64,000 nt of DNA, taken from NCBI RefSeq assembly GCF_002287175.1, contig NZ_LMVM01000033.1, positions 124,001 through 188,000 of the forward strand, read 5' to 3'. This document shows, one piece after another, positions 9,575 to 18,370 of the stretch. Source of the stretch: Methanobacterium bryantii (lineage in GTDB: Archaea > Methanobacteriota > Methanobacteria > Methanobacteriales > Methanobacteriaceae). Within the stretch, counting starts at the first letter, position 1. Each line of letters opens with the position of its first letter. The notes under the pieces are model-generated. The model did no database searches, was not told where the DNA came from, and saw only the letters and a program-made list of their open reading frames with translations. A program made the position numbers and the translations under genes.

Positions 9575-10345
9575 ATGGAAGGAAAAGTAATATTTATAGG
9601 TGCAGGACCTGGAGATCCTGAACTTTTAACCGTTAAAGGCCAGAATGCATTAAAAAATGCAGATATTATAATTTATGCAGGGTCACTTGTAAATAAAGAA
9701 GTTTTAAGTGTCGCTAAAAAAACAGCTGAAATATACAACAGCGCTTCTATGAACCTTGATGAAATTTTGGAAATAATGGATACAAGAACAAAACAGGGAA
9801 AAATCATTGCAAGAGTACATACAGGAGACCCAGCCATATATGGGGCAATAGGAGAACAGATCGAATTTTTGAGGCACAATAATATTAACTTTGAAATTAT
9901 ACCCGGTGTCAGCTCTTTATTTGCAACTGCAGCCGCACTTGAATCTGAATTAACACTGCCTGAAGTGTCACAGACAGTTATTATAACACGGCCTGAAGGT
10001 AGAACTCCTAAACCAGAATCAGAATCTATCAAAGGACTTGCAAAGCATAATGCCACCATGTGCATCTTTTTAGGAATTCAAATGATTGAAAATGTCGTCT
10101 CTGATCTTTTAACTCACTACCCTAAAGACACTCCAGTTGCAGTTGTTAAGAAGGCCTCATGGAAAGACCAGTTGATAGTTAAAGGTACTTTAGAAGATAT
10201 TGCCTCCAGAGTTAAAGAAGCTGGAATTGAAAAGACCGCGATTATAGTAGTAGGTAACGTTCTTAATCCAGGTGATATTACTCCATCCAAACTTTATGAT
10301 GCGGAATTTACACATGAATACAGGGAAGGGCGCAAAAACAAATAA
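9575..10345 (+). CDS. cbiF: cobalt-precorrin-4 C11-methyltransferase
   Basis: The product is a tetrapyrrole SAM-methyltransferase of 256 residues: GAGPGDPELLTVKG at the start, IYAGSLV, VRLHTGDP-type (here VHTGDPAIYGA), a PGVSS turn and the C-terminal VVGNVL strand. The IYAGSLV and SQTVIITRPEGRTP segments are typical of CbiF/CobM, which methylates C-11 in anaerobic cobalamin synthesis. Methanogens need corrinoids for methyltransferases. ATG 9575 is chosen. An in-frame GTG at 9566 would overlap the preceding gene and lacks its own site. Confidence 0.88.
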   Translation: MEGKVIFIGAGPGDPELLTVKGQNALKNADIIIYAGSLVNKEVLSVAKKTAEIYNSASMNLDEILEIMDTRTKQGKIIARVHTGDPAIYGAIGEQIEFLRHNNINFEIIPGVSSLFATAAALESELTLPEVSQTVIITRPEGRTPKPESESIKGLAKHNATMCIFLGIQMIENVVSDLLTHYPKDTPVAVVKKASWKDQLIVKGTLEDIASRVKEAGIEKTAIIVVGNVLNPGDITPSKLYDAEFTHEYREGRKNK

Positions 10346-10429
10346 TAAAATTTAACAGATAAAATAAATATCATAATATTTATACACTTACTTAACTTTT
10401 TTTAATCTAAAACTTTGGAAGTAAGAAAC

Positions 10430-11674
10430 TTGAGTTATATAAATAAACTAAAAGAATGGTTCAACAGGCAGAGCAATACCAACAAAGCAGTGCTGGGATT
10501 AAGCCTATTTTGTATAGGTTCTATAATATTTATTGTAATGGCAGGAATACTGGTTCCAGATATTACTTATTTATCTTTAGAGACACCTAATGCTCAAATA
10601 GATAATAGCACTCTTGAATATACTATAACAGGTTCCTCAGAACCAAATGCCCAAATTTTTCTGTATGATGCAGATTTAAACTTAAATAAAGTGCCTGTTA
10701 AAGTAGATAACAACGGTAATTTTAGTTACAACCTTAACATTCCACTTAGCATCACCGACACCAAAGTTTCTGTAGTTTCACAGGTACATGGGAAATATGA
10801 GGTCTCTCAAGATATTGAAATACAGCGCCCATTAACATTTCTTTCAATTAAACCTATGCAAGAACTTAGTTATGGGAATAAAAGTCTTGTACTGGAAGGT
10901 AAAAGCGATCCTGGCGCTACTATTCATATTATTTCAAATATGACCCTGAGAAGTAACCTTAACCTCCAAAGTTATGTAGATACCGCTTTTAATGACCCGG
11001 TGATCAACAATATTACTTTAAAGGCAGATTCCAACGGCTATTTTAAACAGGATTTCCATGTTCCTTTAAATTCCACATCAGCTTACTTTAATGTAACTGC
11101 CGCATCTACAGGTAAAAGGGACAGTACTCAAATTCAAAATGTCACCCGTGATTATGATATATTCCCCTCAATTATGTCAATCTTTAACAGCAGCTATCTT
11201 TCAAACAGTGTCAAAATGAAAAACATCACTGGAAAAGGATTTTCAATAACTTATCCTGCAGTCTGGGAAAGACAATCATATAAAAATGCCGGAAAAGATG
11301 CAAGATTAGATTTAATCTATGGAAATAGTGTTGAAGCCATAGTATGGTATGGTAAAATTGGTAATGAATTTGGAAACTCTCTTGAAGACTATAAAAACAC
11401 CCAGGATGTTCACATACGTACATGGTGGGGTGGAACTGAAGTTTTTGAGCAGGATATCAACAAAGATGGGATGACTGGATTTAGAACTATATATAAATGT
11501 CAAAATAATCCTGTATTTTCCAATGACATAGCTGCACCGTTTTATATAGACAGGACAACTCTTACAAAAGATAATGTAAGTGTATATGAACTGCAATTAA
11601 TGGTTTTCAATGATTACTACGAAAAGAACGATTATTTAATTGAACAAACAGTAAACAGCTTTAAGATTACATAA
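10430..11674 (+). CDS. membrane-anchored surface protein with Ig-like domains
   Basis: A single membrane segment (about residues 20-45) is followed by two successive immunoglobulin-like beta domains, seen in the repeated pattern ITGSSEPNAQI / LEGKSDPGATI. The C-terminal domain of about 150 residues begins GFSITYPAVW, a pattern seen in PsbP-like surface proteins. It should be fixed in the membrane with its bulk outside. The start is a TTG. TTG 10430 is preferred over TTG 10415 because GGAAG lies 8 bases before it. Function is not known; adhesion or envelope maintenance is possible. Confidence 0.6.
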   Translation: MSYINKLKEWFNRQSNTNKAVLGLSLFCIGSIIFIVMAGILVPDITYLSLETPNAQIDNSTLEYTITGSSEPNAQIFLYDADLNLNKVPVKVDNNGNFSYNLNIPLSITDTKVSVVSQVHGKYEVSQDIEIQRPLTFLSIKPMQELSYGNKSLVLEGKSDPGATIHIISNMTLRSNLNLQSYVDTAFNDPVINNITLKADSNGYFKQDFHVPLNSTSAYFNVTAASTGKRDSTQIQNVTRDYDIFPSIMSIFNSSYLSNSVKMKNITGKGFSITYPAVWERQSYKNAGKDARLDLIYGNSVEAIVWYGKIGNEFGNSLEDYKNTQDVHIRTWWGGTEVFEQDINKDGMTGFRTIYKCQNNPVFSNDIAAPFYIDRTTLTKDNVSVYELQLMVFNDYYEKNDYLIEQTVNSFKIT

Positions 11675-11866
11675 TTTTTAAAATTAATTGAAATTACTTG
11701 AGGATGTTACTTTTTAATTCTTCATTTTCTTTAAAATATTTTAAACTCATTTTTTAAACATGAACACAAAGTTTATATAATCTGCAGGTAAAAATATCAT
11801 AAACACGTAATATATTACCTATATGAAAGACTGACAGATCTAAATAACAACTTTTGGCTGGTAAAA

Positions 11867-12364
11867 ATGGAACAGAATTCAAACCTAAAAGGACATTCAA
11901 ATAGATTCGAAATGGAACAATATATACTGGTATTCATATTTTTGATAGAGCAGCGCTGGGGTTATATAATCAATAAAGAACTTGCAGATGATAAAATAAC
12001 AACTAAACAATGGTTAATGATGATTGTTATAGAAAACGCATTTGACCACGACCCATCTATGCAGGAAGTTGCAGATGCATTAAGTACTAGCCATCAAAAT
12101 GTAAAACAGCTGGCAGTCAGATTAGAATCAAGGGGCTTTATGAAGATAGAACGAGATCTCCATAACAGGCGTATTTTAAGACTGAGAACTACAGATGAAT
12201 GCAGAAGGTACTGGGAAAAAAGGAGTCCTGAAGATGCTAAATCTATAATTTCTCTATTTAAAGGATTGGAGGATGAAGAAATAAGTTCATTATTCAATAT
12301 TGTAATGAAACTGGAAAAAATATCAGGAAACCTGTATAATGAAGCTAAAAATGCAAAAAAGTAA
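11867..12364 (+). CDS. MarR-family transcriptional regulator
   Basis: The 165-residue winged-helix protein has the MarR order: helical dimer arms, the recognition helix segment MQEVADALSTSHQNVKQLAVRLESRGF, and the beta wing with DLHNRRILRLRTT (Asp-x-x-x-Arg-Arg). MarR proteins are dimeric repressors released by small aromatic ligands or oxidants. No target operon is obvious. The next genes (rfb operon) run toward it on the other strand, so it is a lone gene with its own promoter upstream. Confidence 0.85.
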   Translation: MEQNSNLKGHSNRFEMEQYILVFIFLIEQRWGYIINKELADDKITTKQWLMMIVIENAFDHDPSMQEVADALSTSHQNVKQLAVRLESRGFMKIERDLHNRRILRLRTTDECRRYWEKRSPEDAKSIISLFKGLEDEEISSLFNIVMKLEKISGNLYNEAKNAKK

Positions 12365-12441
12365 ACTGAATGTTTTAAGCCATTATCCAAATATATTAAA
12401 AGTTTTAGGATAGATTATCGATTTATCCATCCTTTTCTAGC

Positions 12442-13449
12442 TCATCGGTTACTGTACATTCTTTCATAATAAGCCAAGTATTCACCGCTTTTTATCCGTT
12501 CCCACCACTCTTTGTTATCTAAATACCACTGTATAGTTTCAGCTATACCTGTTTCAAAGGTATATTTTGGTGTCCAGCCCAATTCACTTTGTATTTTGCT
12601 GGAGTCTATAGCATATCTCCTATCATGACCTAATCTATCTTTTACAAAGTTGATAAGAGATTCAGGCTTATTTAAATTTTGAAGAATTAACTTTACTATA
12701 TCTATATTCTTTTTCTCGTTGTTTCCACCTATATTATAGATTTCTCCAATTTTGCCCCTATGAAGGACAAGATCTATAGCAGAACAGTGGTCATAAACAT
12801 GCAGCCAATCTCTTACGTTCAGCCCATCACCGTATACCGGCAGCGGCTTGTTTTCAAGGGCGTTGGATATCATTAAAGGGATTAATTTCTCAGGGAACTG
12901 ATATGGTCCGTAATTATTGGAGCATCTGGTTATGTTTACCGGCAGATCAAACGTTTTATTATAAGCCCTGACCATTAAATCTGCGCTGGCTTTACTTGCA
13001 GAATAAGGACTATTAGGAGCTAGAGGAGTATTTTCCCTGAAATAACCTGTTTTTCCCAATGAACCATAAACTTCATCAGTTGATACCTGCAGATACTTTT
13101 TAATACCATATTCTTTGGCAGCGTCTAAAAGAACCTGAGTCCCAAGTACATTTGACTTTATAAATATTTCAGGATCTTCAATACTGCGGTCTACATGAGA
13201 TTCTGCTGCAAAGTTTACGATGTAGTCCGCATCAGATGTGATTTTAAAAACTAAATCTTTATCGGTTATATCTCCTTTACAAAAGGTATAATTAGGATTA
13301 TCTTCAATCCCCCTCAAATTCTCCAGATTCCCGCAGTATGTAAGGGAGTCTAAATTGACAAGTTCATAGTCCCCATATTTATCAAGCATATATCTTACAA
13401 AATTGCTTCCTATAAACCCTGCTCCCCCAGTAATCAGTATCTTTGTCAT
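12442..13449 (-). CDS. rfbB: dTDP-glucose 4,6-dehydratase
   Basis: This enzyme removes water from dTDP-glucose to give dTDP-4-keto-6-deoxyglucose, the second step to dTDP-rhamnose. The 335 residues show the NAD-binding GGAGFIGSNF, the STDEVYG stretch and the catalytic YSASK, with the full family length. GGAGA lies 8 bases before the ATG. It is the last gene of the four-gene operon rfbD-rfbA-rfbC-rfbB read leftward. Confidence 0.95.
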   Translation of the reverse strand: MTKILITGGAGFIGSNFVRYMLDKYGDYELVNLDSLTYCGNLENLRGIEDNPNYTFCKGDITDKDLVFKITSDADYIVNFAAESHVDRSIEDPEIFIKSNVLGTQVLLDAAKEYGIKKYLQVSTDEVYGSLGKTGYFRENTPLAPNSPYSASKASADLMVRAYNKTFDLPVNITRCSNNYGPYQFPEKLIPLMISNALENKPLPVYGDGLNVRDWLHVYDHCSAIDLVLHRGKIGEIYNIGGNNEKKNIDIVKLILQNLNKPESLINFVKDRLGHDRRYAIDSSKIQSELGWTPKYTFETGIAETIQWYLDNKEWWERIKSGEYLAYYERMYSNR

Positions 13450-13471
13450 TATTTGTTCTCCACAGCATTAT

Positions 13472-14029
13472 TTAAAAATCAGTACCAGTTTCTATAAATG
13501 TTTTCCACTTCATGTCCTTTTCAGAGAGCATAATTTCCATATCTTGACCAATTGGCCATTCAACGTTTATATCAGGGTCGTTCCAGAGTATTCCTCCTTC
13601 ATCATGAGGATCATAAAAGTTGGTGCACTTGTAGGTAAATTCTGCTTCATCTGAAAGTACTAAAAAACCATGTGCAAATCCTTCAGGTACATAAAACTGT
13701 TTTTTATTTTCATCAGAGAGAACGGCTCCTTCCCATTTACCATATGTTGGTGAATCCTTTCTTAAATCAACCGCCACATCAAATACTTCCCCTTTTATAA
13801 CCCGGACCAGTTTACCCTGAGGTTTGGTATACTGAAAATGGAGCCCCCTTAAAACCCCTTTTTTGGATTTGGACTGGTTATCCTGAACAAAGTTAAAATC
13901 TAATCCTGCTTCCCTAAATTCTTCTGCATGGTAAGTCTCCATGAAGTAACCCCTTTCATCTCCAAACACTGTAGGTTCTATGACATAAACACCATCAATA
14001 GCTGTTTTTATAAATTTAAATTTACCCAT
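13472..14029 (-). CDS. rfbC: dTDP-4-dehydrorhamnose 3,5-epimerase
   Basis: RmlC-type cupin of 185 residues. The catalytic base region RGLHFQ, the substrate loop FYVPEGFAHGF and the DLR segment are present. It inverts C3 and C5 of the 4-keto sugar. ATG 14029 is chosen over the longer in-frame start at 14044 because GGAGAG sits 5 bases before it. Only about 20 bases separate it from the genes on either side, consistent with one transcript. Confidence 0.94.
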   Translation of the reverse strand: MGKFKFIKTAIDGVYVIEPTVFGDERGYFMETYHAEEFREAGLDFNFVQDNQSKSKKGVLRGLHFQYTKPQGKLVRVIKGEVFDVAVDLRKDSPTYGKWEGAVLSDENKKQFYVPEGFAHGFLVLSDEAEFTYKCTNFYDPHDEGGILWNDPDINVEWPIGQDMEIMLSEKDMKWKTFIETGTDF

Positions 14030-14062
14030 ATTAACTCTCCACATATTTTCTAAATTTGAATC

Positions 14063-14938
14063 TTAAAATCGATTGTTATTGACTAGCTCAGTAAGATAAT
14101 TGCCGTATTCAGTTTTTTCTAAAGTTTTCGCCAGTTTAAGGACTTTTTCAGCATTTATCCATCTATTATGATAAGCAATTTCTTCTAAACATGCTATAAA
14201 AAATCCCTGCCTTTTCTGTATAGCCTCAACAAAGTTGCTGGCCTCTAAAAGCCCATCATGTGTTCCTGTATCTAGCCATGCCATTCCACGACCTAACAAT
14301 TCCACTTTTAATTGCTTCCGCTTCAAGTAAACCTCATTAACAGATGTAATCTCAAGTTCTCCCCGAGCAGAAGGCTTTACGTTTTTAGCTATTTCAATTA
14401 CATCATTATCATAGAAATAAAGTCCAGGAATAACATATTTTGATTTCGGATTCTCTGGTTTCTCTTCAAGAGAAAGTACATTACCATCCTCATCAAATTC
14501 AACTACACCAAAAGCCCTTGGATTTTTAACATAATATCCAAAAATAACTGCACCCTTTTTCAGTACTGCAGCCCTTTTTAATATTTCACTGAACCTGTGA
14601 CCGTGAAATATATTATCTCCAAGTACTAAAGCCACACTATCATCGCCAATGAAATCTTCTCCAACTATAAATGCTTCTGCAAGCCCCCGGGGTTCATCTT
14701 GCACTGCGTACGAAAAAGAAACCCCCAGATCACTGCCGTCCCCTAATAACTCTTTATAAAGAGGCAAATCTCGAGGAGTGGAAATGATTAGTATTTCCCT
14801 GATACCTGCAAGCATAAGAACAGATAATGGGTAATAAACCATTGGTTTGTCGTAAATAGGTAGTAACTGCTTTGAAACAGATTTTGTAATCGGGTAAAGT
14901 CTTGTACCAGATCCACCTGCCAGAACTATTCCTTTCAT
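14063..14938 (-). CDS. rfbA: glucose-1-phosphate thymidylyltransferase
   Basis: The enzyme joins glucose-1-phosphate and dTTP to make dTDP-glucose, the first step of the pathway. The 291 residues show the nucleotidyltransferase signature GGSGTRLYPIT, the KQLLPIYDKPM segment, VLGDNIFHG and LDTGTHDGL, and the length is normal for RmlA. The ribosome-binding site GGAGG is 8 bases before ATG. It is the second gene of the rhamnose operon. Confidence 0.95.
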   Translation of the reverse strand: MKGIVLAGGSGTRLYPITKSVSKQLLPIYDKPMVYYPLSVLMLAGIREILIISTPRDLPLYKELLGDGSDLGVSFSYAVQDEPRGLAEAFIVGEDFIGDDSVALVLGDNIFHGHRFSEILKRAAVLKKGAVIFGYYVKNPRAFGVVEFDEDGNVLSLEEKPENPKSKYVIPGLYFYDNDVIEIAKNVKPSARGELEITSVNEVYLKRKQLKVELLGRGMAWLDTGTHDGLLEASNFVEAIQKRQGFFIACLEEIAYHNRWINAEKVLKLAKTLEKTEYGNYLTELVNNNRF

Positions 14939-14965
14939 TTGTTATCCCTCCTTTATGCAGCCCAT

Positions 14966-15802
14966 TTATAATAAGCCCATATACTCCCTTAAAGCCTCTT
15001 TATAACTTCGAATTTCTGGAAAACCTTCCATTTTCCAGTTATAATTTTCAAGAACTGAATATTCGGGTCTTAAAGCAGGAGTAGGAAACTCTTCTGTAGT
15101 AACTGGTTTTACTTCAATGTCAATTCCAGCTATATCAAAAATTTCTCTGGCATATTCATACCATGAACAGTATTCACTATTTGTAACATGATAGATGCCG
15201 TAGGCTGGTTTTTTAATAAGTTGCGTAATGGCATTTGCGAGATCTACAGTATAAGTGGGAGAACCTACCTGGTCATTAACAACGGAAATAGTATCATTTG
15301 TTTTAGCTAAATTAAGCATTGTAGTAACAAAATTAGGGCCGTGGTAGCCGTATAACCATGCAGTTCTAACTATATAAAATTTGTCTAAAATGTCACGGGT
15401 ATAAACTTCACCTAAATACTTAGTTTTGCCATAAGCACTTAATGGGTTGGTTTGATCATATTCATAATATGAACTGCCCTTAGTACCATCAAAAACATAG
15501 TCTGTAGATATATAAACAAGGGCACTATCAGCTTCCCTGCATGCAGCAGCAACGTTCCTTGTTCCCAGCACGTTTACTTTGTATGCTAAATCAAATTTGG
15601 ATTCACATTCATTCACATTGGTAAATGCCGCGGCATTCACCACAACATCAGGATTAATCTCCTTTACTGTTTTGATTGTCTTATTAATATCTGTAATATC
15701 TAAAGTGTCAATTGTAGTGGTACTGATTTCATTTTCTGCAGATAAACTATCCACTAAATCATGACCCAGCATACCTTCAGAACCAATGATTAATACTTTC
15801 AT
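14966..15802 (-). CDS. rfbD: dTDP-4-dehydrorhamnose reductase
   Basis: RmlD-type short-chain reductase of 278 residues: GSEGMLGHDL nucleotide-binding loop, STDYVFDG, and YGKTKYLGE carrying the catalytic Tyr and Lys. It performs the last step to dTDP-L-rhamnose. It is first in the operon, so the region just upstream (15803 to about 16000) should hold the promoter of all four genes. The product probably feeds the glycosyltransferases of the envelope. Confidence 0.94.
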   Translation of the reverse strand: MKVLIIGSEGMLGHDLVDSLSAENEISTTTIDTLDITDINKTIKTVKEINPDVVVNAAAFTNVNECESKFDLAYKVNVLGTRNVAAACREADSALVYISTDYVFDGTKGSSYYEYDQTNPLSAYGKTKYLGEVYTRDILDKFYIVRTAWLYGYHGPNFVTTMLNLAKTNDTISVVNDQVGSPTYTVDLANAITQLIKKPAYGIYHVTNSEYCSWYEYAREIFDIAGIDIEVKPVTTEEFPTPALRPEYSVLENYNWKMEGFPEIRSYKEALREYMGLL

Positions 15803-16006
15803 TTTTTCAAATCCTATTAGTAATTAAATTAATATACATCAAACTTATGTTTTATTTAAATTTATAATTTGTTTTAGGTTTATATTACTTATTATAAATA
15901 ACATATACGTGAAATTTAATGAAATGGATTATTACATAAAATAGAGATATACATAACTTTAATTCAGTTGTTATTTGATGAATAATCAATCAGGAATAGT
16001 GAAAAT

Positions 16007-16390
16007 TTATACTACAATTAACTTAATATAATCAATTTTACGGCTTATCTGGAACATTTTAGCGATCTTTTTAATTCTATCTGCTGAACCATCTAAAATA
16101 AATATTTCAAGACATGTGCTGTCTTTAAGGTGGCTGTGAATTTGTGTGTTGACAATATCTTCAAAATCATGTTTTATTTCAGTTACCCTGTCTTCAACTT
16201 CCTGTTTATGAATTAAAACAAGTATCGCATTAATTTGACCTTCTAAAGCCTCTTTTTCCTTATTATCTGCTATTAACATCCTCGCGCTTGCTCTAATTAC
16301 ATCAGATCTTCCAGAAAAACCGACTTCATCTTTTATTCTATCTATTTCTTCAAGCAACTTTTCGTTCAATGATATACTGACAATTGGCAT
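16007..16390 (-). CDS. nikR: NikR-type nickel-responsive regulator
   Basis: The 127-residue protein has an N-terminal ribbon-helix-helix (VSISLNEKLLEEID, then GRSDVIRASAR) and a C-terminal ACT-like metal-binding half. The four high-affinity nickel ligands of NikR are all present in order: H74, H85, H87 and C93, the last in HSHLKDSTCLEIF. It is divergent from a ZnuA-type importer operon and only 121 bases away, so that operon and its own gene are the obvious targets. The gene has no strong ribosome-binding site and could be leaderless. That the regulated importer is of the zinc type rather than NikABCDE is notable. Confidence 0.85.
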   Translation of the reverse strand: MPIVSISLNEKLLEEIDRIKDEVGFSGRSDVIRASARMLIADNKEKEALEGQINAILVLIHKQEVEDRVTEIKHDFEDIVNTQIHSHLKDSTCLEIFILDGSADRIKKIAKMFQISRKIDYIKLIVV

Positions 16391-16408
16391 GTTGTATTAT
16401 AAGTTAAT

Positions 16409-16499
16409 AAGCTATTATAAAGATTATGCTAAATTTTATTAACATTATATTTAAATATTAATAAGAACTAATAATAAAGCATACAAAGTTTAATAGCTT
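16409..16499. promoter_or_regulatory. candidate NikR operator: 9-base inverted repeat
   Basis: AAGCTATTA at 16409-16417 and its exact reverse complement TAATAGCTT at 16491-16499 bracket the divergent promoter region between the NikR-type gene and znuA. A second short palindrome (ATAGC at 16493-16497, GCTAT at 16505-16509) overlaps the znuA ribosome-binding site. The spacing of the first pair is wider than in known NikR sites, so this is a candidate only. Confidence 0.35.
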
Positions 16500-16511
16500 G
16501 GGGGGCTATGA

Positions 16512-17396
16512 ATGGAAAAGAGAAGAATAATAATAGTATCATTACTTTTAATATTCATTTTAACAGCAGGATTATTCATTTATTTTGCTGCAAGCGGTCA
16601 AGAAGAATCAGATAACAGTAAATTAAACGTAGCAGTGAGTATAGGTCCGCAAGTTGAGTTTGTTAAAGCTGTAGGGGGAGATAAAGTAAATGTAATTTTA
16701 ATGGTGCCCTCTGGATCAGACCCGCATACCTACGAGCCGTTACCTGAGCAATTAACCAACATCTCAAAAGCAAGAATGTATGCAGAAGTAGGGTCATCTG
16801 TAGAATTTGAAACAAATTACATGTCCAAAATAAAAAGCATTAATCCAGATATGCTTATTGTAAACTGTTCAAAAGGGATAGAATTAATGCCTAATACTGC
16901 AGAAAATGAATCTGATGAAGTGGACCCCCACGTTTGGACAAGCCCTAAAAATGCTAAGATAATGGTTGAAAATATATGTCATGGATTAGTTCAGATAGAC
17001 CCTGCCAATAAAGATTACTATCAAAAAAACCGTGACCAGTATTTACAGAAACTTGATGAATTAGATAAAAACACGACAAAAACATTTAAAGAGAAAAATA
17101 CTTCTATTATACTGGTATTTCACCCTGCTTTCGGTTATTATGCCAAAGCCTACAATCTTACCATGATTGCAGCTATGATCAACGATGAAGAACCATCACC
17201 ACAGCGAATCGCAATGATGGTGGATACTGCCAAAAAAAATAATATAAAAGTGGTATTTACAGAGCCACAGTACAACCCCAAATATATGCAGTCAGTGGCC
17301 TCCCAAATAGGAGGTAGAGTTGTATTTGTAAATGATCTTGATGAAAATTACCTGCAAAACATGGAAAATGTCGCTAAAGCATTTGCAGGGTCTTAA
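16512..17396 (+). CDS. znuA: metal ABC transporter substrate-binding protein (ZnuA type)
   Basis: Cluster A-I solute-binding protein of 294 residues. A hydrophobic N-terminus (residues 5-27) anchors it outside the membrane. Metal ligands are visible as H72 (SDPHTYEP), H140 (DPHVWTSP) and H204 (VFHPAFGYY), with E251 (FTEPQYNPK) as the fourth candidate. A His at the third position is typical of zinc binders; manganese binders usually have Glu there. The His-rich loop of many ZnuA proteins is absent. It is first in the znuA-znuC-znuB order. The nearby NikR raises the possibility that nickel is carried. Confidence 0.85.
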   Translation: MEKRRIIIVSLLLIFILTAGLFIYFAASGQEESDNSKLNVAVSIGPQVEFVKAVGGDKVNVILMVPSGSDPHTYEPLPEQLTNISKARMYAEVGSSVEFETNYMSKIKSINPDMLIVNCSKGIELMPNTAENESDEVDPHVWTSPKNAKIMVENICHGLVQIDPANKDYYQKNRDQYLQKLDELDKNTTKTFKEKNTSIILVFHPAFGYYAKAYNLTMIAAMINDEEPSPQRIAMMVDTAKKNNIKVVFTEPQYNPKYMQSVASQIGGRVVFVNDLDENYLQNMENVAKAFAGS

Positions 17397-17433
17397 AAAA
17401 ATTAATTTTAAGTTATTTGTATTATCATTTATG

Positions 17434-17471
17434 ATCAGCAATATAACAGAAATATACTGCTGATTTTTTTT
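17434..17471 (+). terminator. hairpin and T-tract after znuA
   Basis: ATCAGC at 17434-17439 pairs with GCTGAT at 17459-17464 and a run of T follows at once. It probably ends or attenuates the znuA transcript before znuC, so binding protein could be made in excess over the transporter core. The 11-base word CAGCAATATAA in its left arm (17436-17446) recurs exactly at 17530-17540. Confidence 0.55.
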
Positions 17472-17600
17472 ATTTAACAGTTAATTATATAAATTGAATG
17501 TTAAATTATGGATATTACATCGTTGAAACCAGCAATATAAGCTGAAAAATATGTTAACCCCATAAGTCTAACAACAATAAAAAAAAACGAAGGTTAAATT

Positions 17601-18353
17601 ATGGCTTCAAAAGTAGTTGAAATTAGCAATGTTTCAAAAAAATTTGGCAAATTATCAGTTCTTCATGATATTAACCTCATTGTAAATGAAAAAGATTTAA
17701 TGGCAATAATAGGCCCAAACGGAGGTGGAAAAAGTACTCTCATTAAAATCATCATGGGGATCCTGACACCAGACACCGGTGAAGTCAAAATCTTCGACAG
17801 GGAACCTAAAAAATCCAGAAAATTAATGGGATATCTACCGCAGCATGTTGCTTTTGATCCTGATTTTCCTATAAACGTTTTTGACACAGTACTTTCCGGC
17901 AGATATCACGGATTATTTAAAGGTTACAAAAAAAGCGATGAAAAAGCAGTCAAAAAAGCTTTAAAAAACGTGGAAATTTACAAATTAAGAGATAGACAAA
18001 TAAATGAAATCTCAGGGGGACAAATGCAGAGGGTTTTTATAGCTCGTTCCATTGTAAGAGAGCCTAAACTTCTCCTTATGGATGAACCCATGGCCAGTAT
18101 AGATCCTGAAATGCAAAATTCGTTCTACAAATTATTATCCCGTTTGAATGATAAAATGACTATAATCTTAATAAGTCATGATGTAGGGGCAGTTTCGGCC
18201 CATGTTGATAAAATAGCATGTCTTAACCGTGAATTATTTTATCACGGTTCAGTGGAAGGTTCTGCAAAAGGATTAGAAGAGGTTTATAAATGTCCTCTTG
18301 AACTTATAAGCCATGGTATTCCCCACAGAGTTCTGGGAAAACATGAAAAATAA
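17601..18353 (+). CDS. znuC: metal ABC transporter ATP-binding protein (ZnuC type)
   Basis: The 250-residue ATPase has Walker A GPNGGGKST, the signature ISGGQMQRV, Walker B LLLMDEP and the switch His in ISHD. It powers uptake through the ZnuB channel. The start at 17601 lacks a strong GGAGG but matches the family N-terminus. The znuB gene begins 17 bases after its stop codon. Confidence 0.92.
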   Translation: MASKVVEISNVSKKFGKLSVLHDINLIVNEKDLMAIIGPNGGGKSTLIKIIMGILTPDTGEVKIFDREPKKSRKLMGYLPQHVAFDPDFPINVFDTVLSGRYHGLFKGYKKSDEKAVKKALKNVEIYKLRDRQINEISGGQMQRVFIARSIVREPKLLLMDEPMASIDPEMQNSFYKLLSRLNDKMTIILISHDVGAVSAHVDKIACLNRELFYHGSVEGSAKGLEEVYKCPLELISHGIPHRVLGKHEK

Positions 18354-18370
18354 TACAATAAAGGAGATTA

